Below, piece by piece: positions 1 to 10,943 of a stretch of DNA of 10,943 nt. A program made the translations under genes and the position numbers. Source of the DNA: Streptococcus sp. (GTDB lineage: Bacteria; Bacillota; Bacilli; Lactobacillales; Aerococcaceae); contig JABZYY010000030.1 of the NCBI GenBank assembly GCA_015264885.1, positions 1,195 to 12,137 of the forward strand. Direction: 5' to 3'. The notes beneath the pieces are model-generated. The model was not told the origin of the DNA. It did not search any database and saw nothing but the letters and a program-made list of their open reading frames with translations. Position 1 is the first letter of the stretch. Each line of letters starts with the position of its first letter.

Positions 1-140
1 GAACAGAAGAAGTACGTGACCGTATTGCTCGTTCTAAATATATTCCAGAAGCTGAGATTGCACGCTTTGAAGAAATTAAAGCTCAAATCAAAGCAGATAT
101 CGAAAAAACAATTCAACATGGAGGGATGACACATGCTTAA
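1..140 (+). CDS. ntpA: V-type ATP synthase subunit A, C-terminal end (partial)
   Basis: This is the 3' end of a gene that begins before the window. The reading frame starts at base 3 and gives 45 codons, then TAA at 138-140; the visible peptide ends in HGGMTHA. The charged, helical tail ([15 protein letters not shown]) fits the C-terminal helical domain of the catalytic A subunit of V/A-type ATPases. No catalytic motif is inside the window, so the assignment rests mainly on position: subunit B starts in the last codons of this frame, and A-B-D is the standard gene order in bacterial V-ATPase operons such as ntp of Enterococcus hirae. The 8-base overlap with the next gene suggests translational coupling. 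In the complex, subunit A binds and hydrolyses ATP in the cytoplasmic A3B3 ring. Confidence 0.85.
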   Translation, partial: TEEVRDRIARSKYIPEAEIARFEEIKAQIKADIEKTIQHGGMTHA

Positions 141-1509
141 AGAGTATCGTACGATTAGTGAAGTTGTTGGCCCTTTAATGATGGTTGAACAAGTCGAAGG
201 CGTTAAATATGATGAGTTGGTTGAAATCCAATTACAAAATGGTGAATTACGTCATGGACAAGTACTAGAAGTAAACGAAGATAAAGCGATGGTTCAGATT
301 TTTGAAGGGCCAAGCGGCATTAACATTCGTGATACAAAAGTACGTTTCCGTGGTAAACCATTATCATTAAACGTATCTGAAGACATGATTGGTCGTATTT
401 TTGATGGAATGGGGAACGTGATGGATAATGGTCCTGAAATCCTTCCAGAAGCGACTTTAGACGTAAACGGACAAGCGATTAACCCAGTTTCTCGTGACTA
501 TCCGGATGAATTTATCCAAACAGGGATTTCTGCCATTGACCACTTGAACACTCTTGTTCGTGGACAAAAATTACCAGTATTCTCTGGTTCAGGGCTTCCT
601 CACAAAGAGTTAGCAGCCCAAATCGCACGTCAAGCGACTGTATTAAATAGCGACGAAAAATTCGCGGTAGTATTTGCTGCAATGGGGATTACCTTCGACG
701 AAGCGGAATACTTCATGGAAGACTTCCGTAAGACAGGAGCGATTGACCGTTCAGTGATGTTCCTAAACTTAGCGAGCGACCCAGCGATTGAACGTATTGC
801 GACTCCAAAAATCGCATTAACAACAGCTGAGTACTTAGCATTTGAAAAAGGAATGCACGTACTTGTTATCATGACAGACATGACAAACTACTGTGAAGCG
901 CTTCGTGAAATTTCAGCGGCTCGTCGTGAAGTTCCTGGACGTCGTGGATATCCAGGTTACTTATATACAAACCTTTCTACAATCTACGAACGTGCAGGAC
1001 GTATCGTTGGCAAACCTGGATCTGTAACTCAAATTCCGATCCTTTCAATGCCTGAAGATGATATTACTCACCCAATCCCTGACTTAACAGGATATATTAC
1101 AGAAGGACAAATTATTTTGGACCGTGCTCTTGATAAACAAGGGATTCAACCTCCAATTAACGTATTGCCTTCATTATCTCGTCTAAAAGATAAAGGTTCA
1201 GGTGAAGGAAAGACTCGTAAGGACCACGCGCCAACGATGAACCAATTATTCGCGGCATATGCAACTGGTAAACAAGCTAAAGAACTTGCAGTTGTATTAG
1301 GGGAATCTGCATTATCAAAAACAGATAAGAAATATGTAGAATTCACTGAACGTTTCGAACGTGAATATGTTGGACAAGGCTTCTACAAGAACCGTTCAAT
1401 TCAAGAAACACTTGATTTAGGATGGGAATTACTATCCATCTTACCGCGTACGGAATTAAAACGTATCAAGGACGAGTTATTAGATGAATTTCTTCCGAAA
1501 GGGGAGTGA
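133..1509 (+). CDS. ntpB: V-type ATP synthase subunit B
   Basis: This is the non-catalytic nucleotide-site subunit of the V1 head, which alternates with A in the A3B3 ring and couples ATP turnover to ion (Na+ or H+) pumping through the membrane Vo part. The 458-residue length matches the Enterococcus hirae homologue. An N-terminal beta-barrel segment (about 1-75) precedes the alpha/beta nucleotide-binding domain. Residues 151-159 (SGSGLPHKE) sit where catalytic subunits have a Walker A loop and lack the GKT signature, as expected for B. Arg350 in the stretch [10 protein letters not shown] coincides with the arginine finger known from E. hirae B. The ATG at 133 has a GGAGGG Shine-Dalgarno at 120-125 with a 7-base spacer and overlaps the end of ntpA by 8 bases. 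No truncation or frameshift is seen. Confidence 0.97.
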   Translation: MLKEYRTISEVVGPLMMVEQVEGVKYDELVEIQLQNGELRHGQVLEVNEDKAMVQIFEGPSGINIRDTKVRFRGKPLSLNVSEDMIGRIFDGMGNVMDNGPEILPEATLDVNGQAINPVSRDYPDEFIQTGISAIDHLNTLVRGQKLPVFSGSGLPHKELAAQIARQATVLNSDEKFAVVFAAMGITFDEAEYFMEDFRKTGAIDRSVMFLNLASDPAIERIATPKIALTTAEYLAFEKGMHVLVIMTDMTNYCEALREISAARREVPGRRGYPGYLYTNLSTIYERAGRIVGKPGSVTQIPILSMPEDDITHPIPDLTGYITEGQIILDRALDKQGIQPPINVLPSLSRLKDKGSGEGKTRKDHAPTMNQLFAAYATGKQAKELAVVLGESALSKTDKKYVEFTERFEREYVGQGFYKNRSIQETLDLGWELLSILPRTELKRIKDELLDEFLPKGE

Positions 1510-1514
1510 TTCCT

Positions 1515-2147
1515 TTGGCACGATTGAACGTCAAACCAACTCGTATGGAATTGACAAAATTAAAACATCGTCTCGTTGTCTCAAAACGTGGGCATAAGCT
1601 CCTAAAAGATAAACAAGATGAGTTAATGCGTCAGTTCATCGAACTAATTCGAAAAAACAATGCGTTACGTGAGGCGGTCGAAGGTCGTCTTGTGGAAGGA
1701 ATGAAGAGCTTCGTTCTTGCAAAAGCAACGTTGGAAGAAGCGTTTATCGAAGAACTTGTGGCGATTCCACCACAAAGCGTATCCTTGGATCTTCAAGAAA
1801 AGAACATTATGAGTGTTTACGTTCCAGAAATGCATTTCACTGTGAAAGATGAAACGGAGGAAAGTGACTTTAAATATGGTTACTTAAACTCCAACAGTGA
1901 GATTGATGATTCTGTAGAACAAATCTCAAGTGTATTAAATGAACTGCTAGAATTGACGGAGATTGAAAAAACTTGTCAACTGCTAGCAGATGAAATCGAG
2001 AAAACAAGACGTCGTGTAAACGCCCTTGAATATCGATTGATCCCACAATTAGAAGAAACGATTTACTTTATCGAAATGAAGCTGGAAGAAAACGAGAGAG
2101 CAAGTATCACTCGTATTATGAAAGTGAAAGATATGGGACAAAAATAA
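1515..2147 (+). CDS. ntpD: V-type ATP synthase subunit D (central rotor stalk)
   Basis: Subunit D forms the long coiled-coil shaft that turns inside the A3B3 ring and transmits torque to the membrane rotor. The product (210 residues from the chosen start) has the family opening [15 protein letters not shown] followed by [17 protein letters not shown], and two long charged helical regions near both ends with a more variable middle, as in known D subunits. I prefer the TTG at 1515: it gives the family start MARLNV, and GGGGAG at 1501-1506 lies 8 bases upstream. The in-frame GTG at 1506 would overlap the ntpB stop as GTGA, but it sits inside the Shine-Dalgarno and so has none of its own. A terminator follows directly, so D is the last operon gene here; no H/J-type genes follow as they do in E. 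hirae. Confidence 0.95.
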   Translation: MARLNVKPTRMELTKLKHRLVVSKRGHKLLKDKQDELMRQFIELIRKNNALREAVEGRLVEGMKSFVLAKATLEEAFIEELVAIPPQSVSLDLQEKNIMSVYVPEMHFTVKDETEESDFKYGYLNSNSEIDDSVEQISSVLNELLELTEIEKTCQLLADEIEKTRRRVNALEYRLIPQLEETIYFIEMKLEENERASITRIMKVKDMGQK

Positions 2148-2158
2148 CGAAAAGAAGA

Positions 2159-2188
2159 CTCCTAGCAAAGGTTGCTAGGAGCCTTTTT
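2159..2188 (+). terminator. Rho-independent terminator of the ntp operon
   Basis: A perfect 9-bp stem, CTCCTAGCA (2159-2167) with TGCTAGGAG (2173-2181), carries a 5-base loop and is followed by CC and five T residues. It begins 11 bases after the ntpD stop codon, so it should end the V-ATPase transcript and insulate the surface-protein gene downstream. Confidence 0.93.
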
Positions 2189-2220
2189 GATTTAATTTTG
2201 TTAATTCCTTGAAGAAGTTA

Positions 2221-2234
2221 TGAAAGCGTTTTAA
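2221..2234 (+). promoter_or_regulatory. cre-like catabolite-responsive element, distal site
   Basis: TGAAAGCGTTTTAA matches 13 of 14 positions of the relaxed CcpA consensus TGWNANCGNTNWCA; only the C near the 3' end is replaced by A. It lies about 75-85 bases upstream of the candidate start of transcription. CcpA sites at this distance can activate or can assist looping, so the sign of regulation cannot be read from sequence. A weak alternative promoter (TTGAAG at 2209-2214, TTAAAT at 2231-2236) would overlap it. Confidence 0.55.
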
Positions 2235-2275
2235 ATATAGCAAAATAGTACTAGTAAAGAGCAAAAAAGTCCAAG

Positions 2276-8302
<6,027 letters not shown>

Positions 8303-8326
8303 GAATGAACGAAAATATCGAATGTA

Positions 8327-8349
8327 TTGGACAATCCTAACCGGTCCAA
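8327..8349 (+). other. Weak hairpin between GH101 stop and terminator
   Basis: TTGGAC (8327-8332) can pair with GTCCAA (8344-8349) around an 11-base loop. The same region contains AACCGGT (8339-8345), complementary to ACCGGTT in the left arm of the following terminator (8378-8384). The pairing could compete with terminator folding, but ACCGGT is itself palindromic and the effect may be nil. Confidence 0.25.
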
Positions 8350-8375
8350 ACCATTTGAAAAAGTAGTCTGCCCTC

Positions 8376-8411
8376 AAACCGGTTCACAATGTGAGCCGGT
8401 TTTCTCTTTTT
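8376..8411 (+). terminator. Rho-independent terminator of the GH101 gene
   Basis: A 12-bp stem pairs 8376-8387 with 8391-8402, with one G-U pair and a 3-base AAT loop, and runs into a T-rich tract (TTTTCTCTTTTT, 8400-8411). It separates the surface-protein transcript from the ileS promoter 15 bases further on. Confidence 0.9.
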
Positions 8412-8425
8412 GTAGATGGAAAATC

Positions 8426-8454
8426 TTGCAAAATCGTTTCAAATAGCGTAAAAT
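8426..8454 (+). promoter_or_regulatory. Promoter of the ileS leader
   Basis: TTGCAA (8426-8431) and TAAAAT (8449-8454) are separated by exactly 17 bases, a good vegetative sigma-A promoter. Transcription should start near 8461, immediately before the T-box stem I. Confidence 0.8.
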
Positions 8455-8460
8455 TTATCT

Positions 8461-8701
8461 ATTCGATGAAGAGAACAACTTGTGTAAATACACTTTTAGA
8501 GAGCCGATTATTGGTGGAAGATTGGCAGTCCCTGTTTATAGCAAGAATCATCTCTTAGAAACTTTTCTGAAATACATGTTAGATTAAGAAGAGTCGCTTA
8601 AATGGCGTTAACAATTTACCAAGGCAAGCAATATTTGTTTGTAAATTTGGGTGGTACCGCGGATATGATTTCGCCCCTGCAACTTGGCAGGGGCTTTTTT
8701 T
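8461..8701 (+). promoter_or_regulatory. T-box leader sensing uncharged tRNA-Ile
   Basis: The leader reads the charging state of tRNA-Ile and lets transcription enter ileS when uncharged tRNA is bound. Stem I: AAGAGA (8469-8474) pairs with TCTCTT (8551-8556), a second helix pairs 8479-8490 with 8533-8545, and a distal helix pairs 8503-8508 with 8521-8526. The internal loop holds ATC at 8547-8549 followed by A, the expected place for the specifier codon, here Ile. A hairpin at 8625-8641 (CAAGCAA, TTTGTTTG) is a good stem III. The conserved T-box GGGTGGTACCGCG lies at 8649-8661. The antiterminator pairs GGG (8649-8651) with CCC (8675-8677) and GCG (8659-8661) with CGC (8672-8674), leaving the canonical 7-base bulge UGGUACC. 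UGGU is complementary to an ACCA 3' end, as expected for tRNA-Ile. Helices were paired by eye. Confidence 0.95.
8673..8701 (+). terminator. T-box-controlled leader terminator
   Basis: GCCCCTGC (8673-8680) pairs with GCAGGGGC (8687-8694) around a 6-base loop, then seven T residues. Its left arm shares GCCCC with the antiterminator, so the two structures are mutually exclusive. With charged tRNA-Ile the terminator forms and ileS is off. Confidence 0.95.
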
Positions 8702-8753
8702 ATGCTCAACGGTCAAAAGATGAAAAAAACAGTCAAACAAAGGAGGAAATTCA

Positions 8754-10943
8754 ATGAAGATGAAGGAAACATTGCAAATTGGGAAAACAGAATTCCCAAT
8801 GCGTGGGAACTTACCAACAAAAGAAGTAGATTACCAAAAAGAATGGGAAGAAGCAGACGTTTATGGACAACGTCAGAAAAAGAATGAAGGCAAACCAACA
8901 TTCGTGCTTCACGATGGCCCGCCATATGCCAATGGTGCGGTTCACATGGGACATGCCTTAAACAAGATTTCTAAGGACTTCATCGTTCGTAGTAAATCAA
9001 TGAGCGGATTCCGTGCACCATTCGTACCAGGATGGGATACACACGGACTTCCAATCGAGCAAGCTTTAGCAAACGCTGAAGGGGTTGACCGTAAGAAGTT
9101 ATCAATCGCCGAATTCCGTAAATTATGTGCGGAATATGCATTACGTCAAGTGGACAACCAACGTGCTGAATTCAAACGTCTTGGAGTAGGCGGTACATGG
9201 GATAATCCATACTTAACGCTTAAACCAGAATTTGAAGCAGAACAAATTCGTGTATTCGGTAAAATGGCTGAAAATGGCTATATTTACAAAGGATTAAAAC
9301 CAATTTACTGGTCTCCATCAAGTGAATCTTCACTTGCGGAAGCTGAAATCGAATATAAAGACGTAGAAAGCCCATCAATCTATGTGGCGTTCAAAGTGAA
9401 AGACGGAAAAGGCGTTGTATCAGAGGATGCTTCATTTGTCATCTGGACAACTACTCCTTGGACACTTCCTGCAAACTTAGGAATCTTCGTGCATCCTGAC
9501 TATGAATATGCAGAAGTGAAAACTGATAAAGGAAACTTCGTCGTAGCTAAAGAATTAGTGAACTCACTTGCTGAAACACTAGGTTGGGAATCTGTTGAAG
9601 TCTTAAAAGAATTCCGTGGAACTGAATTGGAATATGCGACAGCATGGCATCCATTCTATGAACGTGAATCTCTTGTAATGCTTGGAGACTATGTAACTCT
9701 TGATGCCGGTACTGGTTTAGTTCACTCAGCTCCTGGACACGGGGAAGACGACTTCTACTATTCACGTAAATACAACTTAGATGTATTATCACCAGTGGAT
9801 AACCAAGGGCATTACACTGCAGAAGCTCCTGGTTTTGAAGGAATGTTCTATGCAAAAGCAAACAAAGTCATCACAGACCTATTAGCTGAAAATGGCTCAT
9901 TACTAAAACTAAGCTATTTCGTGCATAGTTACCCACATGACTGGAGAACGAAGAAACCTGTTATCTTCCGTGCAACTCCACAATGGTTTGCGTCAATCGA
10001 TGCTTTCCGTCAAGATATTTTAGATGTGATTGAAAATGATGTGAAATGGTACCACCCATCAGGACAAGTACGTATTTACAACATGGTTCGTGACCGTGGC
10101 GACTGGGTCATCTCTCGTCAACGTGTATGGGGTGTTCCACTTCCTGTATTCTACGGTGAAAACGGAGAACCAATCATCACTCCAGAAACAATCGAACATG
10201 TAGCTAAATTAGTCGAAGAGTTTGGTTCTGACGTATGGTTCGAGCGTGAAGCAAAAGACCTATTACCAGAAGGATTCACACATCCAAGTAGTCCAACTGG
10301 TACATTTACAAAAGAAATGGACATCATGGACGTATGGTTCGACTCAGGTAGCTCACACGCTGGTGTATTAAGCATTCGCCCAGAATTAGAATTCCCAGCT
10401 GATTTATACTTAGAAGGATCAGACCAATACCGTGGATGGTTCAACTCAAGTTTAACAACAAGTGTAGCGGTTCATAAACAAGCGCCTTATAAAGCAGTTC
10501 TTTCTCAAGGGTTCGTAATGGACGGAGAAGGTAAGAAGATGAGTAAATCCCTCGGAAACGTCATCTCACCTGCAAAAGAAATGCAAACAAAAGGGGCAGA
10601 CATTATCCGTCTATGGGTATCATCTGTGGACTACGAATCAGACGTACGTATCAGTACTGAAATCTTAAACCAAGTATCTGAAGCATACCGTAAGATCCGT
10701 AACACAATGCGCTTTATGTTAGCGAACACTACAGACTTCGAACCATCTAAACATGCCGTAGTGTTTAAAGACCTACGAAGTGTTGACCAATACATGATGA
10801 TTCGTTTCAACGATATCGTGAAGACAATTGAAGAAGCGTATGAAAACTATGAATTCTCAACAATTTACCAAACAGTGATGAACTTCTGTACCGTTGATTT
10901 ATCACAGTTCTACTTAGACTTTGCAAAAGACGTTGTGTATATC
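8754..10943 (+). CDS. ileS: Isoleucyl-tRNA synthetase (partial, 3' end missing)
   Basis: A cytoplasmic class I synthetase that charges tRNA-Ile and edits mischarged valine. The frame is open for 730 codons to the window edge; bacterial enzymes of this type are about 920-930 residues, so roughly 200 residues are outside, including part of the anticodon-binding region and any zinc-binding tail. Visible motifs: the HIGH-type HMGH at 64-67 in [13 protein letters not shown]; editing-domain (CP1) motifs [10 protein letters not shown] (232-241) and [16 protein letters not shown] (319-334); active-site stretches DVWFDSGSS (526-534) and [15 protein letters not shown] (552-566); and KMSKS (595-599). 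The ATG at 8754 follows AAAGGAGG (8739-8746) with a 7-base spacer; the next ATG two codons on is too far from it. No frameshift or stop is seen. Expression is controlled by the T-box directly upstream. Confidence 0.98.
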   Translation, partial: MKMKETLQIGKTEFPMRGNLPTKEVDYQKEWEEADVYGQRQKKNEGKPTFVLHDGPPYANGAVHMGHALNKISKDFIVRSKSMSGFRAPFVPGWDTHGLPIEQALANAEGVDRKKLSIAEFRKLCAEYALRQVDNQRAEFKRLGVGGTWDNPYLTLKPEFEAEQIRVFGKMAENGYIYKGLKPIYWSPSSESSLAEAEIEYKDVESPSIYVAFKVKDGKGVVSEDASFVIWTTTPWTLPANLGIFVHPDYEYAEVKTDKGNFVVAKELVNSLAETLGWESVEVLKEFRGTELEYATAWHPFYERESLVMLGDYVTLDAGTGLVHSAPGHGEDDFYYSRKYNLDVLSPVDNQGHYTAEAPGFEGMFYAKANKVITDLLAENGSLLKLSYFVHSYPHDWRTKKPVIFRATPQWFASIDAFRQDILDVIENDVKWYHPSGQVRIYNMVRDRGDWVISRQRVWGVPLPVFYGENGEPIITPETIEHVAKLVEEFGSDVWFEREAKDLLPEGFTHPSSPTGTFTKEMDIMDVWFDSGSSHAGVLSIRPELEFPADLYLEGSDQYRGWFNSSLTTSVAVHKQAPYKAVLSQGFVMDGEGKKMSKSLGNVISPAKEMQTKGADIIRLWVSSVDYESDVRISTEILNQVSEAYRKIRNTMRFMLANTTDFEPSKHAVVFKDLRSVDQYMMIRFNDIVKTIEEAYENYEFSTIYQTVMNFCTVDLSQFYLDFAKDVVYI

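Noticed and set aside
8426..8444. cre-like sequence at the ileS promoter (minus strand TTGAAACGATTTTGCAA)
   Set aside because: The central CG is one base out of register with the CcpA consensus, and the left half overlaps a normal -35 box. It is better explained as promoter sequence.
8684..8887. 67-codon plus-strand frame starting inside the T-box terminator
   Set aside because: It overlaps the leader terminator and then ileS in another frame, and has no start signal or family resemblance. The ileS frame with AAAGGAGG is the real one.

Overview
The window looks like chromosomal DNA from a low-GC Gram-positive coccus of the Lactobacillales. I infer something near Granulicatella, Abiotrophia, Gemella, Enterococcus or Streptococcus, but the genus cannot be fixed from sequence alone. 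The basis is strong AGGAGG ribosome binding sites, A/T-ending codons, a Na+/H+ V-type ATPase of the Enterococcus Ntp kind, a YSIRK-type signal peptide with an LPNTG sorting signal, and a T-box in front of ileS.

Layout, all on the + strand. (1) 1-2147: the 3' end of a V-ATPase operon, with the last 45 codons of ntpA, complete ntpB and complete ntpD, closed by a strong intrinsic terminator at 2159-2188. (2) 2189-2341: a regulatory intergenic region with two cre-like CcpA sites, a candidate extended -10 promoter and a short inverted repeat. (3) 2342-8302: one 1986-residue, sortase-anchored endo-alpha-N-acetylgalactosaminidase of family GH101. Its catalytic Asp789/Glu821 pair has the same spacing as in the pneumococcal enzyme. 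It has its own terminator (8376-8411). (4) 8426-8701: a promoter and a complete T-box leader with an AUC (Ile) specifier, a 7-nt UGGUACC bulge and a leader terminator. (5) 8754-10943: ileS, the first 730 codons, running off the window.

The two ends are housekeeping functions (rotary ATPase, isoleucyl-tRNA synthetase). The central gene is a stand-alone host-glycan enzyme, isolated on both sides by terminators. It should be displayed on the cell wall and release Gal-beta-1,3-GalNAc (core 1) from mucin-type O-glycoproteins. The cre-like sites suggest that expression responds to carbon source.

I found no mobile element, CRISPR array, tRNA, rRNA or evidently new multi-gene system. The most useful leads are the control region of the GH101 gene, two of its accessory modules that I cannot assign to a known family, and its near-identical stalk repeats.
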